From positions 62,001 through 126,000 of the forward strand of contig NZ_OX352321.1 in the NCBI RefSeq assembly GCF_947090775.1: DNA of 64,000 nt. Direction: 5' to 3'. Below the pieces are notes generated by a model. That model saw only the letters and a list, made by a program, of their open reading frames with translations. It had not been told where the DNA came from and did no database searches. How positions within the stretch are numbered: position 1 is the stretch's first letter; each line of letters starts with the position of its first letter. Source of the stretch: Pseudarthrobacter sp. MM222 (GTDB lineage: Bacteria; Actinomycetota; Actinomycetes; Actinomycetales; Micrococcaceae). The position numbers and the translations under genes are program-made. Below are positions 1 through 9,583 of this stretch, piece after piece.

Positions 1-702
1 GTGGTGAGCTCCGGCCGAGCCGCTGGCGGACTGGAAGTCACCGAAATACGTCAGTGCAGGGTCGGTGCTGAGCCCGAAATCCAGGGCAGCCCGTGAGAAG
101 GACCTGAGCCGGTCCCGTCCGGTTGAGGTCGACTGGGGCCCGGCGATATAGCCGACGCGTTCGTGGCCCTGGCGGATGAGATGCTCCACGGCCTGGCGGA
201 TGCCGGAATCGCTGTCCGTTGTCACGCTGGGCACGTCGATACCGTCGACGGTACGGTCGACGAAGACCGTGGGGATGCCCCGTTCCAGCAGCGCGTGCAG
301 GCTGGAGCTTCCCTGGCCTTGCGGAGCGGCGATGACGCCGTCCACGCGCTGTGAAATGAAGGTGTCCAGATACCGGTCCTGCTGGAGGATGCTCTCGTTG
401 GCGTTGCCCAGCAGGGTGACGAGTCCCTCCGCCAGCGCTGCCTGCTCGGCGGCATGCGCCAGGTCGGCGAAAAACGGGTTCCGGACGTCGGAGACCAGGA
501 GTCCGATGACGTTGGTCTTGGTGGAGCGGAGTGCCCGGGCCTGGGCGTTGGGGTGGAAGTCCAGCTGGGCGACGGCGGCGGCCACCTTCTCCCGGGACTG
601 CGGGGAGGTTGCCGGGTTTCCGGAGAGCACCCGCGAGGCTGTGGCGGCGGAGACGCCGGCGAGTGCCGCCACGTCCTTGATGGTGATGGAAGGTCCCGTC
701 AC
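1..702 (-). CDS. LacI-family transcriptional regulator (3' end beyond window)
   Basis: The visible 234 residues hold an N-terminal LacI helix-turn-helix (about residues 5-25, ITIKDVAALAGVSAATASRV, then the hinge region with SREKV) and the start of the periplasmic-binding-protein-like sensor domain (NVIGLLVSDVRNPFFADL). LacI proteins usually have 330-350 residues, so about 100 C-terminal residues lie outside the window. The GTG start at 702 is chosen because GAGAGG sits 6 bases upstream and the HTH begins at once. Two abutting LacI-type palindromes lie about 50-75 bases upstream, which indicates autoregulation. The ligand, probably a sugar or related carbon source, cannot be told from the visible part. 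Confidence 0.9.
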   Translation of the reverse strand, partial: MTGPSITIKDVAALAGVSAATASRVLSGNPATSPQSREKVAAAVAQLDFHPNAQARALRSTKTNVIGLLVSDVRNPFFADLAHAAEQAALAEGLVTLLGNANESILQQDRYLDTFISQRVDGVIAAPQGQGSSSLHALLERGIPTVFVDRTVDGIDVPSVTTDSDSGIRQAVEHLIRQGHERVGYIAGPQSTSTGRDRLRSFSRAALDFGLSTDPALTYFGDFQSASGSAGAHH

Positions 703-750
703 TGTTGCGCCTCTCGCCGTTGAACTGCACGGCGCCTCTTGAACGCCTCG

Positions 751-778
751 TGGAATCGATTCCATGGAATCGGTTCCA
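751..778. promoter_or_regulatory. Tandem LacI-type operators
   Basis: TGGAATCGATTCCA (751-764) is a perfect 14-base palindrome and abuts TGGAATCGGTTCCA (765-778), which differs at one position. The central CG is typical of LacI/GalR-family operators. The pair lies just upstream of the lacI-type gene that ends its leader at 702, so autorepression is the simplest reading. Confidence 0.8.
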
Positions 779-809
779 CAAGTATGTGATGCAAGTTACG
801 AACTGTCAA

Positions 810-1502
810 CTAGTCCCCGTGGACGGCGCTCTGCTTGGCTTCCGAGCGGTCGAGGTAGGACAGCAGGAGACTGCCGGCGCGGTCGAGTTCGCCGGCCTCC
901 AGTGCGGCGCAGATCTCCTCGTTGTCACCGAGATAGCCGCGGTAGAAATGGGCGTCGACAGTGGCCTTGTGGAAGAAAAGGCGCATCTCGGCGAGGACCT
1001 GGGACATGATCGTATCCAGCCTGCGGCTTTCGGCCAGCCCCACGATCGCGCCGTGGAAGTGCTGATTTGCCGTGCCAAGGGCTTCCTCGTCATCCGCGGC
1101 TGCCGCGGCTTTGCCTTCCTCCACCGCGGCCCGGACGGCGGCCACCCGCTCCGGGGTGCCTCCCGCCCGGATGGCGCTGACCTCTACCGCGCGGCGCACC
1201 GCGTAGACATCGTGGATGTCGCCCGGGCCAAGGCTCGCCACGAACACGCCGCGGTTAGGGAGGCGGACCACCAGCCGCTCGGCGGCCAGTTCGGCAAAGG
1301 CCTCCCGGACCGTGTTGCGGGACACCCCCAGGTCCTCGGCGATGGTCGATTCGGTCAACCGGGCGCCCGGCAGCAACAGACCCTCAGCCAGCTGAAGGCG
1401 AAGCTCGGCGGCAACCCGGTCCGCCACCGAGGGAACGGTCACGCGCAACCGCGCCGCAGCCGCGCCTGAGGCGGTGCCGGCGAGTGCATCGGAAGTCGTC
1501 AT
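810..1502 (-). CDS. FadR-subfamily GntR transcriptional regulator (FCD domain)
   Basis: This 230-residue protein has an N-terminal GntR winged helix (about residues 20-85; TESTIAEDLGVSRNTVREAF is the recognition region) and a C-terminal all-helical FCD effector domain with the metal-ligand type pattern (HFHGAIV and later histidines). It is divergent from the pxpA operon 108 bases away, and palindromes sit between the two genes, so it most likely controls that operon and itself. The ATG at 1502 is used; a start nine codons further upstream would run into the putative operator. The effector is presumably the operon's substrate or product (inference). Confidence 0.88.
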   Translation of the reverse strand: MTTSDALAGTASGAAAARLRVTVPSVADRVAAELRLQLAEGLLLPGARLTESTIAEDLGVSRNTVREAFAELAAERLVVRLPNRGVFVASLGPGDIHDVYAVRRAVEVSAIRAGGTPERVAAVRAAVEEGKAAAAADDEEALGTANQHFHGAIVGLAESRRLDTIMSQVLAEMRLFFHKATVDAHFYRGYLGDNEEICAALEAGELDRAGSLLLSYLDRSEAKQSAVHGD

Positions 1503-1518
1503 GATGCCGAATCTACAC

Positions 1519-1557
1519 GATTGTTCCAATGTTGAATCGTCAGATTGTTGAACAATC
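1519..1557. promoter_or_regulatory. Putative GntR/FadR operator pair between regulator and pxpA operon
   Basis: GATTGTTGAACAATC at 1543-1557 is a perfect 7+1+7 palindrome. A related imperfect copy, GATTGTTCCAATGTTGAATC, lies at 1519-1538. Both are in the 107-base divergent intergenic region, the expected position for the FCD-type regulator encoded at 810-1502. No other copy was noticed in the window. Confidence 0.65.
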
Positions 1558-1609
1558 CGCCAAAGTGATGCATCCTTAGTACGGGGCTATCATGAGACGA
1601 GGATCACAA

Positions 1610-2368
1610 ATGGCAACTATTGACCTGAACAGCGACGTCGGCGAATCCTTCGGACGCTGGACCCTGGGCGATGACACGGCGATGTTCCGCTCGGTGTCCA
1701 GCGCCAACGTGGCCTGCGGCTTCCACGCAGGGGACCCCAGCGTCATCCGCCGGACCTGCCGCGAGGCAGTGGCCGCCGGCGTGGTGATCGGCGCCCACGT
1801 CGGCTACCGCGACCTAGCCGGCTTTGGCCGGCGCTTCCTGGATGTCGATCCGCAAGAACTGGCGGACGACGTCGTCTACCAGATCGGCGCACTGCAGGCG
1901 CTGGCCGCCGTCGAGGGGGGCACGGTCCAGTACGTGAAGCCGCATGGTGGCCTCTACAACGCCATCGTCTCGCACACCGCCCAGGCGCAGGCCGTCGTCG
2001 ACGCCGTGAAATCCGTTGACCCGAACCTGCCGATCCTGGGCCTGCCCGGCTCGGAAGTGTTGCGCCTTGCCGAAGCCGCCGGCCTCCGTGCCGTCAGGGA
2101 AGCCTTCGCCGACCGCGCCTACAACCCGGACGGCACCCTCGTATCCCGTACGCTCCCCGGGGCCGTGCTGGAGGACCCCGCCCTCGTCACCGAGCACGTC
2201 CTCCGGATGGCCACCGATTCCGCCGTCCGCACCATCGATGGCTCCATCCTGAAAATCAGCGCCGAAAGCATCTGCGTCCATGGCGACTCCCCGGGAGCCG
2301 TCACCATGGCCGCAGCCGTCCGCGAAGCGCTCACCGCCGCGGGCATCACCACCGCCGCATTCGTCTAA
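1610..2368 (+). CDS. pxpA: LamB/YcsF-family protein, 5-oxoprolinase subunit A-like
   Basis: The 252-residue protein begins [15 protein letters not shown] and contains [20 protein letters not shown] and VKPHGGLYN, the hallmark segments of the LamB/YcsF (PxpA) family, and has normal family length. In PxpABC it acts with PxpB and PxpC in ATP-dependent opening of 5-oxoproline to glutamate. The start at 1610 is preferred over an in-frame ATG at 1592 because the family motif begins directly at M7 and GAGGATC lies upstream. It is the first gene of an operon with an MHS transporter, a pxpB-pxpC fusion and a biotin carboxylase. The carboxylase makes the true substrate uncertain. Confidence 0.9.
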   Translation: MATIDLNSDVGESFGRWTLGDDTAMFRSVSSANVACGFHAGDPSVIRRTCREAVAAGVVIGAHVGYRDLAGFGRRFLDVDPQELADDVVYQIGALQALAAVEGGTVQYVKPHGGLYNAIVSHTAQAQAVVDAVKSVDPNLPILGLPGSEVLRLAEAAGLRAVREAFADRAYNPDGTLVSRTLPGAVLEDPALVTEHVLRMATDSAVRTIDGSILKISAESICVHGDSPGAVTMAAAVREALTAAGITTAAFV

Positions 2369-2461
2369 GCAGCAGCACCACTGCTTCACCCGGTCCCCAC
2401 CGGGCCAATCCCGCACGTACACCCGAGCAGCAGGCAGCATCCGCACACCTGGAGGAAAACC

Positions 2462-3799
2462 ATGACCGCACCGCAACAGGCCAATCCGGCCGCCAGCAAG
2501 AGGAAGCTGCCGCCCGGCGCCCTCAAGGCTTACATCGCCAGCCTCACCGGCACCTCGCTGGAGTACTACGACTTCGCGATCTACTCCGTGGCCTCAGCCC
2601 TGGTGTTCCCCAAGGTATTCTTCCCCGGCAACGACGAATTCGTCGGCCTGCTGCTCTCCTTCTCCGCCTTCGCGGTGGGGTACCTCGCCCGCCCCATCGG
2701 TGGCGTGATCTTCGGCCGGCTCGGTGACAAGATCGGCCGCAAGCATGTCCTTGTCGTCACCCTCATGCTGATCGGTGTTGCCACCGTGCTGATCGGTGCC
2801 CTGCCGGGCTACGCGACCCTCGGTGTCGCAGCACCCATCATCCTTGTGCTGCTGCGCCTGGCCCAGGGCATCGGCGTCGGCGGCGAATGGGGCGGTGCCG
2901 TCCTGCTCTCCAGCGAATTCGGCGACGCCAGGAGGCGTGGCTTCTGGTCTTCTGCCGCGCAGATCGGTCCGCCGGCCGGCAACCTGATGGCGAACGGTGT
3001 CCTGGCCCTGCTGGCCGCAACGCTCAGCAACGAGGACTTCCTCTCCTGGGGCTGGCGCGTCGCCTTCCTCGCCTCGGCCCTGTTGGTGGTCTTTGGCCTG
3101 CTGATCCGGCTCAAGCTCGAGGAAACCCCGGTCTTCAAAGCCATCCAGGCCCACGGCGAGCAGCCGAAGGCACCCATCAAGGAGGTTTTCACCAAGGAAC
3201 CCCGCGCCCTCGTGGCCGCCGCCCTCTCCCGTGTCTGCCCCGACGTGCTGTACGCCCTCTTTACCGTCTTCGTGGCCGTGTACGCCACCAAGCAGCTGGG
3301 CATGACCACGGGCAACGTCCTGGGCGCCATCCTGATCGGCTCCGCCTTCCAGATCTTCCTGATCCCCGCGGCCGGCGCCCTGACGGACCGGTTCAACCGC
3401 CGTCTCGTCTATGGCATCGCCGCCGTGGGCACCGCCGTCTACATCCCGCTGTTCTTCCTGATGATCGAGGGCAAGTCCGTCGTGATGCTGACCCTCGGCG
3501 TCGTGATCGGGCTGGCCTTCCACGCCTTCATGTACGGCCCGCAGGCCGCGTACATCACAGAGCAGTTCCCGGCCCGGCTCCGCTACGCCGGCAGCTCGCT
3601 GGCCTACACTCTGGCCGGCGTGATCGGCGGTGCCGTCGCACCCCTGATCTTCACCGCCCTTTACGCTGCCAGTGGCAACTGGGTCCTGATCGCCGGCTAC
3701 CTCGCGGTCGCCTCGACCGTAACCATCATCGGACTGGCCCTCGGCCGCAACCCGCAGACCGAGGAAGAGGAACGGCTCCTGCAGGATACCCACGCCTAA
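2462..3799 (+). CDS. MHS-family MFS transporter (metabolite:H+ symporter)
   Basis: The 445-residue membrane protein has 12 predicted helices and MHS-subfamily signatures: SLEYYDFAIY near the N-terminus, GRLGDKIGRK in the loop after helix 2, and GIGVGGEWGGAVLL in helix 4. Such proteins import carboxylates, betaines or amino-acid-like solutes with protons. A good ribosome-binding site (GGAGG, 6 bases before ATG) precedes it. Its place between pxpA and pxpBC suggests that it imports the compound these enzymes degrade, such as 5-oxoproline or a related lactam or amide. That substrate is an inference from context. Confidence 0.9.
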   Translation: MTAPQQANPAASKRKLPPGALKAYIASLTGTSLEYYDFAIYSVASALVFPKVFFPGNDEFVGLLLSFSAFAVGYLARPIGGVIFGRLGDKIGRKHVLVVTLMLIGVATVLIGALPGYATLGVAAPIILVLLRLAQGIGVGGEWGGAVLLSSEFGDARRRGFWSSAAQIGPPAGNLMANGVLALLAATLSNEDFLSWGWRVAFLASALLVVFGLLIRLKLEETPVFKAIQAHGEQPKAPIKEVFTKEPRALVAAALSRVCPDVLYALFTVFVAVYATKQLGMTTGNVLGAILIGSAFQIFLIPAAGALTDRFNRRLVYGIAAVGTAVYIPLFFLMIEGKSVVMLTLGVVIGLAFHAFMYGPQAAYITEQFPARLRYAGSSLAYTLAGVIGGAVAPLIFTALYAASGNWVLIAGYLAVASTVTIIGLALGRNPQTEEEERLLQDTHA

Positions 3800-3847
3800 G
3801 CGGCGCGGATCCTGTTCACCGGCAACCTGCAACGATGGAAGCAGCTC

Positions 3848-5521
3848 ATGATTGAGACAGCGGGGGAACCCCCGGCAGCCCAGCACGCGGCAGCACACAA
3901 GGTCCGCTCCGTGCGGGCGGTGGGCACCCGCGCGGTACTCGCCGAACTTTCCGGCACCCAGGACGTGCTCGCCCTGCAGGCCCTGCTCCTCGAAAAACCG
4001 CTGCCCGGCCAGCTGGACGTGCTGGCCGCGGCCGAGACCGTCCTGGTCACCGCGGACTCGCCGGTGTCCGCCCGACGGATTGCCGAGCAGTTGCTCAGGC
4101 TCGACCTGACGGCTCCGGTGCAGCGTGAAGGCGAGCTGGTGGTCATTGACACCCTGTACGACGGCCAGGACCTCGCCGAAGTCGGAAAGCTGACCGGCCT
4201 CGGGCCGGAGGGTGTGATTGCCGCCCATACCGGCCAGGTCTGGACGGTGGCGTTCGCCGGCTTCGCCCCCGGCTTCGGTTACATGGTGGGGGAGAACCAG
4301 GCCCTGGAAGTACCGCGGCGCAGCTCCCCACGCACGGCCGTCCCCGCCGGTTCCGTGGCGCTGGCCGGCAATTACTCGGCCGTCTACCCGCGCCGCTCAC
4401 CGGGCGGCTGGCAGCTGATCGGCCGCACCGGCGCCAAAATGTGGGACCTGGACCGGCAACAGCCCGCGCTGGCCAGCCCCGGCCACCGGGTCCAGTTCCG
4501 TGCGGTCCGGGATGTTGTGACCCTGGCTCCAGAGCAGACCCCTGCTTCTGCTCCTACCCCGGAAGTGAGCACCGGGCTGCGGATCGTGGCGCCGGGACTG
4601 CAGAGCCTGGTCCAGGACCTAGGCCGGCACGGCCACTCCGGCCTGGGAGTCTCCGCCGCCGGCGCCCTGGACCGGGCCTCGCTGCGGCGGGCCAACCGCC
4701 TGGTCGGGAACACGCCGTCGGCCGCCGCCATCGAAACCGTCGCCGGCGGGCTCACCGTGCAGGCGGTCGGGGACCAGGTCCTCGCCGTCACCGGGGCGCC
4801 GTCGGACCTGGTGATCGAGACGCAATCGGACACGGAGGCCGGGCCGTTCCAGCGAACCGTCCCGATGGCCACCCCGTTCGCCCTGCTGGACGGGGAAACC
4901 CTGACGCTCGGTGCACCCGGGAGCGGCTTCCGCAGCTACCTTGCCGTGCGCGGCGGCGTGGATGCCGCACCCGTCCTCGGCAGCCGGTCCACTGACACGA
5001 TGTCCGGGATCGGACCGGCGCCGCTGGCCGCCGGGGAGCTCCTCGCCGCCGGCGGGGAAGCCGACTCCGGCGTCGTCGGCAGTCCCGAGCTGCAGCCGGA
5101 GTTCCCCGGCACCGGCGTGACCGTCCTCGACGTCGTCCCCGGCCCCCGCGCCGACTGGTTTGACCAGGCCGCGCTGGACTCCTTCGCCGGCCAGGAATGG
5201 TCCGTAACGCCGCAGTCCAACCGGGTGGGCATGCGCCTGGACGGAACCGCGTTGCGGCGCAGCCGCGCCGGCGAACTGCCCAGCGAGGGCACCGTAGCCG
5301 GTGCCCTCCAGGTTCCGCCCGAAGGCCTGCCCGTGCTCTTCCTCGCCGACCATCCCATCACAGGCGGCTATCCGGTGATCGCCGTCGTCGTCGACTCGCA
5401 GCTCGATCTCGCGGCCCAAGTCCCCATCGGCGGCAAGATCCGCTTCCGCTGGTCGCCTGCCGGCCCGAAGCAGTCCGCCAGCCCAGAACACCTCACCCCC
5501 GAACGAAAAGCGAGTCCCTGA
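3848..5521 (+). CDS. PxpB-PxpC fusion (biotin-dependent carboxyltransferase-like)
   Basis: This 557-residue protein fuses two domains normally made as separate subunits. Residues about 18-220 are PxpB/KipI-like ([41 protein letters not shown]). Residues about 240-540 are PxpC/KipA-like ([21 protein letters not shown], split here only by its hinge, and SNRVGMRL). The fused KipI-KipA arrangement also forms the carboxyltransferase domain of urea carboxylase. The downstream gene starts inside its stop codon (TGATG at 5519-5523), so the two are translationally coupled. Together with that gene it would make a complete biotin enzyme; see the findings. Confidence 0.9.
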   Translation: MIETAGEPPAAQHAAAHKVRSVRAVGTRAVLAELSGTQDVLALQALLLEKPLPGQLDVLAAAETVLVTADSPVSARRIAEQLLRLDLTAPVQREGELVVIDTLYDGQDLAEVGKLTGLGPEGVIAAHTGQVWTVAFAGFAPGFGYMVGENQALEVPRRSSPRTAVPAGSVALAGNYSAVYPRRSPGGWQLIGRTGAKMWDLDRQQPALASPGHRVQFRAVRDVVTLAPEQTPASAPTPEVSTGLRIVAPGLQSLVQDLGRHGHSGLGVSAAGALDRASLRRANRLVGNTPSAAAIETVAGGLTVQAVGDQVLAVTGAPSDLVIETQSDTEAGPFQRTVPMATPFALLDGETLTLGAPGSGFRSYLAVRGGVDAAPVLGSRSTDTMSGIGPAPLAAGELLAAGGEADSGVVGSPELQPEFPGTGVTVLDVVPGPRADWFDQAALDSFAGQEWSVTPQSNRVGMRLDGTALRRSRAGELPSEGTVAGALQVPPEGLPVLFLADHPITGGYPVIAVVVDSQLDLAAQVPIGGKIRFRWSPAGPKQSASPEHLTPERKASP

Positions 5522-7272
5522 TGCGCAAGGTCCTGATCGCCAACCGCGGCGAAATCGCTGTCCGGATTGCCCGGGCTTGCGACGACGCAGAGCTCGCGTC
5601 CGTCGCCGTCTACGCGGACATCGACGCCGACGCCGTGCACGTTTCCGCCGCGGACGAGGCATACGCCCTGGGCGGCAACTCGCCCGCGGACACCTACCTC
5701 AACATCCCCAGGCTGCTCGCCGTCGCGGCGGAATCCGGCGCCGACGCCGTCCACCCCGGCTACGGCTTCCTATCCGAAAATGATGCGTTCGCCCAGGCCG
5801 TCCTGGACGCCGGCCTGACGTGGATCGGTCCGACGCCGGACGCCATCCGGCTGCTCGGCAACAAGATCACCGCCCGCGAGGCGGCTGTCCGCGCCGGCGC
5901 ACCGCTCGTCGCCGGCAGCGACGGGCCGGTGCATTCCGCCGCCGAGGCCCGGGCCTTCGCCGAACAGCACGGATTGCCGATCGCCATCAAGGCGGCCTTC
6001 GGCGGCGGCGGCCGCGGGATGAAGGTGGTCCGGACCATCGATGAGGTCGAAGAGGCCTTCGACTCCGCCGTCCGTGAGGCCGTCGCCGCGTTCGGCCGCG
6101 GCGAATGCTTCGTGGAGCGCTACCTGGACCGGCCGCGGCACGTCGAGGCGCAGATCCTGGCCGACTCCCACGGCAACGTGGTCGTCGTCGGGACCCGCGA
6201 CTGCTCGCTCCAGCGCCGGCACCAGAAGCTTGTGGAGGAGGCCCCTGCGCCGTTCCTCACCGAGCAGCAAACCCGGCAGATCTACGACGCCGCCAAGGCC
6301 GTTTGCCGCGAAGCCGACTACTCCGGCGCCGGCACGGTCGAATTCCTTGTCGCGGCCGACGGGACGGTCGCGTTCCTCGAGGTCAACACGCGCCTGCAGG
6401 TGGAACACCCGATCACGGAGGAGACCACCGGGATCGACCTGGTGCAGGAACAGTTCCGGATCGCCGCGGGCGAACCGCTGCGGTTCAGCGAAGACCCGGC
6501 CCCGCGCGGGCACTCCTTCGAGTTCCGGCTCAACGCCGAGGACGTGGGCCGCGGCTTCCTGCCCTCGCCCGGGACCATCACTGAGTTCACCGGCCCCACC
6601 GGCCCCGGAATCCGGCTCGATACCGGTGTCCGCGCCGGCTCCTTTGTGCCGCCCCAGTTCGATTCGCTGCTGGCGAAGCTCATTGTCACCGGCGCCGACC
6701 GCCAGCAGGCGCTGCGCCGGGCCCGCCGGGCCCTCGCCGAAATCCGCATCAGCGGCGTCGCCACTGTGCTGCCGTTCCACCGGGCTGTGCTCGAATCCCC
6801 GGACTTCACCGCCGCAACCGGCCTGGGCATCCACACCCGCTGGATCGAAACGGACTTCGCGGAGCGGATCCCGGCGGACCCGGATTACAGCACCGCCGCG
6901 CCCGACGGCGATCGCCGCACCATCACCGTTGAGGTTGACGGCCGCCGGATGGCGGTCGGTCTGCCCGTGGAGCTGCTGAACGGCTGGGCGAGGTCCGGAG
7001 CGGCGCTGCCCGCCGGAGTGGCCCTGAATGCCGCGTCCGACGGCGGCGGCACGGCTGATCCCGGCGAACTGCGCGCGGACATGGCCGGGACCGTGGTGAA
7101 GTGGCTGGTCGAGCCGGGCGCGGAGGTCGCCGCGGGGGACCCCGTCGTCGTGCTCGAGGCGATGAAGATGGAGACCCAAGTGGCCGCCCACCGCGGCGGC
7201 ACTGTCACGGACGTGCGGGCCGAAGCCGGCGGCGTCGTGATCGCGGGCGCGGTGCTGGCGCTGATCGGCTGA
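5521..7272 (+). CDS. Biotin carboxylase with C-terminal biotin carrier domain
   Basis: The 583-residue protein has the biotin carboxylase fold ([20 protein letters not shown] at the start; ATP-grasp with GGGGRGMK about residues 161-168; [10 protein letters not shown] about 288) and a C-terminal biotinyl domain with EAMKM, the biotinylated lysine being about residue 549. It is equivalent to AccC plus BCCP in one chain. It starts at 5521 overlapping the pxpBC stop, so it is coupled to that gene. In an acetyl-CoA carboxylase the partner would be an AccD-type carboxyltransferase; none is here, but the KipI-KipA fusion upstream is the carboxyltransferase type used by urea carboxylase. Confidence 0.92.
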   Translation: MRKVLIANRGEIAVRIARACDDAELASVAVYADIDADAVHVSAADEAYALGGNSPADTYLNIPRLLAVAAESGADAVHPGYGFLSENDAFAQAVLDAGLTWIGPTPDAIRLLGNKITAREAAVRAGAPLVAGSDGPVHSAAEARAFAEQHGLPIAIKAAFGGGGRGMKVVRTIDEVEEAFDSAVREAVAAFGRGECFVERYLDRPRHVEAQILADSHGNVVVVGTRDCSLQRRHQKLVEEAPAPFLTEQQTRQIYDAAKAVCREADYSGAGTVEFLVAADGTVAFLEVNTRLQVEHPITEETTGIDLVQEQFRIAAGEPLRFSEDPAPRGHSFEFRLNAEDVGRGFLPSPGTITEFTGPTGPGIRLDTGVRAGSFVPPQFDSLLAKLIVTGADRQQALRRARRALAEIRISGVATVLPFHRAVLESPDFTAATGLGIHTRWIETDFAERIPADPDYSTAAPDGDRRTITVEVDGRRMAVGLPVELLNGWARSGAALPAGVALNAASDGGGTADPGELRADMAGTVVKWLVEPGAEVAAGDPVVVLEAMKMETQVAAHRGGTVTDVRAEAGGVVIAGAVLALIG

Positions 7273-7505
7273 TCCCGCTAATCCATTTTCCGGCAGCATC
7301 GTCATGCGGGCAATGATCACCTTTTTACCGGCTCACGGACCCGGCCTGGACAGGCCAAGGAAAAGTGGAGGTCACGCGCCTAGTTTTACCCCAGGACGTG
7401 GCCCATGAGCCCAGCGCGGGGCGGGCCAGACGGCATTCACCCCCTGAATGTCGGCGCCCTGAACGCTGGCCCCGTGGTCTCGAGCCCATGGGGCCAGCCG
7501 CCGAC

Positions 7506-8024
7506 TCAGTCGTTATCCCCGTCGGAGTCGCTGTCATCCGTGAGGCGGCGGAAATCCCTGGACAGGTAGAGAGCCATCGCCGCAGCATTGGCGCTGTCGA
7601 CGCTGACGGCCACGGTGCTTCGGCCCATGGCATGCAGGGCCTGCATGCAGTGGCGGAGGAGTTCTTCAGCCAGCCCTTGGCGGCGGTGCTCGGGGCGTGT
7701 GATGAGTTCGGCGATGAAAGCTTCCCCGCCGCCTTTGGTTCCCGGCGGCGCGTCCGTGGTGATGATGGCGGCGGTGAGACTGCCATCCGTGTGGATGGTG
7801 ACCAGGGACGCTCCGGGAACGAGGCGGCCGTGGACGCCGTCGAACAGGGCAAGGATCCATTCGGGACTGCCATCGTCGGACGGGACCGGTACGTCGGCAT
7901 AGGCATGCGCGTACATCCGGATGAGTTCAGGAAGGTCCCCGGCTTCAATGGGCCGGACGGGGACGCCAGCCGCAGGCCCATCGTGCGGCCGGGTCGATGC
8001 AGCGAGCGTGATCAAAGGGTTCAT
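7506..8024 (-). CDS. GNAT-family N-acetyltransferase
   Basis: The 172-residue protein carries a GNAT fold: VRPIEAGDLPELIRMYAHAY at the N-terminus (beta1-alpha1), AFIAELITRPEHRRQGLAEE as beta4 with the acetyl-CoA loop (RRQGLA) about residue 115, and NAAAMALYLSRDF near the end. The acceptor substrate is unknown. The ATG at 8024 is preceded by GAGGAAGG. The last residues are an acidic DDSDSDGDND tail, unusual for the family. It stands alone, convergent with the biotin carboxylase gene across about 230 bases. Confidence 0.85.
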   Translation of the reverse strand: MNPLITLAASTRPHDGPAAGVPVRPIEAGDLPELIRMYAHAYADVPVPSDDGSPEWILALFDGVHGRLVPGASLVTIHTDGSLTAAIITTDAPPGTKGGGEAFIAELITRPEHRRQGLAEELLRHCMQALHAMGRSTVAVSVDSANAAAMALYLSRDFRRLTDDSDSDGDND

Positions 8025-8264
8025 GACGGCCAGGCCTTCCTCGGTTCGCGGATGACACCCCCTGAACACAGTGTCCGGCATCCGGGTCCTGCGCGGAAGG
8101 CAAACGTCTTGCAGGTTTCGTGCGGTCAGACAGTGCTTCGAAGGGGATGACTTTTTCAGAGGTGTCGTAGATGGCCAATGACGCCCTTGGCCTGTGCGAT
8201 CAGGATGCGGCTGTTCACTGAGGGCAGGCGGACCGGTTCGGCGACGGGCCCAAGACCCCTGCCG

Positions 8265-8483
8265 TCAGTCGAAGGTTGCTAAGCTGTCGAACTCGCTGTG
8301 GAGCCGGTTCCTTGCGGCGTTCTCGATCAAGGTGGGGATATAGATCCGGATCCGGCCGGAAGCGAGGGACTCATATTCCTCGCGCACGATTTCTGCGATG
8401 CGAGTCTTGGGAGCGCCAGGAAACCGCACGGCCAGACGGTCAACAACCTTGAGAATGGTTGATTCGCTTTCTGCGTAGCTCAC
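8265..8483 (-). CDS. Small three-helix-bundle dimerization domain protein (DUF3562-like)
   Basis: This 72-residue helical protein (GTG start) has the pattern VVDRLAVRFPGAPKTRIAEI followed by VREEYESL and ending RNRLHSEFDSL. I recognise it as the small three-helix-bundle domain found alone or at the N-terminus of phosphatase-like proteins in actinobacteria. No enzymatic residues are present; a role in protein-protein contacts is the family expectation. It lies 32 bases downstream of the DUF998 membrane protein on the same strand, so the two may be co-transcribed. The upstream ribosome-binding site is weak. Confidence 0.7.
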   Translation of the reverse strand: MSYAESESTILKVVDRLAVRFPGAPKTRIAEIVREEYESLASGRIRIYIPTLIENAARNRLHSEFDSLATFD

Positions 8484-8515
8484 CGGACCAGTGTCATCCG
8501 GAGAGTCGGCAGCCG

Positions 8516-9148
8516 TCAATGCAATGCTGCCTCGGGCCTTTGTCTTCGGCCCGAGTGGTGGGAACGCAGGCGGGCTGCGACCGTAAAAACCCAGGCCATG
8601 AACGCGACCAGGAGGACGCGTTGCACCAGGCCTTTCCACTCGAACAGTCCGCTCCCGGGCTGCTGGCTGATCTTGAGCAGAGGGATCCCGACGGCGAGGA
8701 TGGCACCGATTGCGAGCGTCCACCCCGCCAGTGGGCGCCAGGCTGGGTCGCTGCGGAACCGCCGGTAGAAGACGAAGCAGCTGAGAGGCGCGAATGTGAA
8801 CACGAGGGCGCCAAAAATGCCGTGCACAATTCCGTGCACGGTGGATTGGTCGAACATCGACGACGGATCGGTGGTGAATGGTCCGGACGCAATGAGGCTG
8901 ACTCCGATGCTCTGCACAAGCACCGGTCCGGCCCTCGATGCCGCGCCGGTGCTGAAGTGCGCGCCGAGACCGCGGCCGAACAGCAGGACCAAGATGCCGG
9001 TCATTACAAAGTTGAGGATCTGGACCCAGCCGAGGGGGCCCAAGGACAATTCGCTGACGAACATGCGGGTCGCGGAATAATTGGGAGAAAGCCACCCGCC
9101 AACTGTAAAGACGGACACGAAAAGAACTGCCCCGAGCATGCCGGCCAC
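8516..9148 (-). CDS. DUF998-family integral membrane protein
   Basis: The 210-residue protein has six hydrophobic helices and the DUF998 features: an early YSATRMFVSELSLGPLGW segment after helix 1, FTTDPSSM and HGIVHGIFG. DUF998 proteins have no established function. The N-terminal Met is a GTG; a slightly longer N-terminus is possible. It probably heads a two-gene unit with the small helical protein that follows. Confidence 0.78.
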   Translation of the reverse strand: MAGMLGAVLFVSVFTVGGWLSPNYSATRMFVSELSLGPLGWVQILNFVMTGILVLLFGRGLGAHFSTGAASRAGPVLVQSIGVSLIASGPFTTDPSSMFDQSTVHGIVHGIFGALVFTFAPLSCFVFYRRFRSDPAWRPLAGWTLAIGAILAVGIPLLKISQQPGSGLFEWKGLVQRVLLVAFMAWVFTVAARLRSHHSGRRQRPEAALH

Positions 9149-9245
9149 GGCTGCCGGTTCGACCGGCCGGCGACCGGTCGCAGCCGGGCCGGTGTGGGGG
9201 CGGCTCAGAAGAGGCCTCCAGTGCCCGGGTGGTCCGCGCCGCCTA

Positions 9246-9461
9246 CTAAGCGGGCCCTCGGTAGGTGGCTGCGTCGGCCGCGTCCAAAACCTCCAGGACC
9301 GTGAGGTGTGCTGCCACCGCCACGTCCCTTATGGATTTGCCCTTGGTAACTGCCGCAGCCACAGCGGATTGAAGATTTGCCGCCGCATACTCTCCGCTGG
9401 GGCTTGATGATTCGAGCCGTGCTGCGGCCGCCTCTACGGCCAGGATTTCCTCGTCGTTCAC
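9246..9461 (-). CDS. Small hypothetical protein, possible HTH
   Basis: This 71-residue protein is Ala-rich and helical. KGKSIRDVAVAAHLTVLEVL (about residues 41-60) resembles a helix-turn-helix, but the match is only visual. A strong GGAGG lies 7 bases before the GTG at 9461. Upstream, a palindromic operator (9551-9574) and a TAAAAT -10 box read towards it; the same operator occurs before the TetR gene at 11420 and the gene at 12299, so it is probably part of that small regulon. I do not recognise a family. Confidence 0.6.
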   Translation of the reverse strand: MNDEEILAVEAAAARLESSSPSGEYAAANLQSAVAAAVTKGKSIRDVAVAAHLTVLEVLDAADAATYRGPA

Positions 9462-9537
9462 CGGTGGTCCTCCAGTCCTTTAACTGCTTCATTGCGGTCA
9501 AGCCGAGCGGCGCGTCCATCATTGGTGCCGAGCGGTC

Positions 9538-9543
9538 ATTTTA
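9538..9543 (-). promoter_or_regulatory. -10 box of the gene starting at 9461
   Basis: TAAAAT on the minus strand lies 12 bases downstream of the core of the palindrome at 9551-9574. The palindrome would cover the -35 region, so a repressor bound there should block this promoter. Confidence 0.5.
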
Positions 9544-9550
9544 GACTACG

Positions 9551-9574
9551 GCGGGACAGACAGGTCAGTCCCGC
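9551..9574. promoter_or_regulatory. Palindromic operator, copy 1 of a TetR-type motif
   Basis: GCGGGACAGAC-AG-GTCAGTCCCGC is a 24-base dyad with one mismatched pair. Its core GGGACAGACnGGTCnGTCCC matches the site at 12170-12189 closely and that at 11371-11390 partly. It could fold as a hairpin after the ArsR-type gene ending at 9584, but no T-run follows and the repetition of the motif argues for a protein-binding site. Confidence 0.65.
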
Positions 9575-9583
9575 CTCCAAATG

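Noticed and set aside
38..781. Long minus-strand frame rich in Arg/Pro/Gly over the LacI gene
   Set aside because: It overlaps the LacI reading frame and has the low-complexity composition of a high-GC shadow frame, with no family resemblance.
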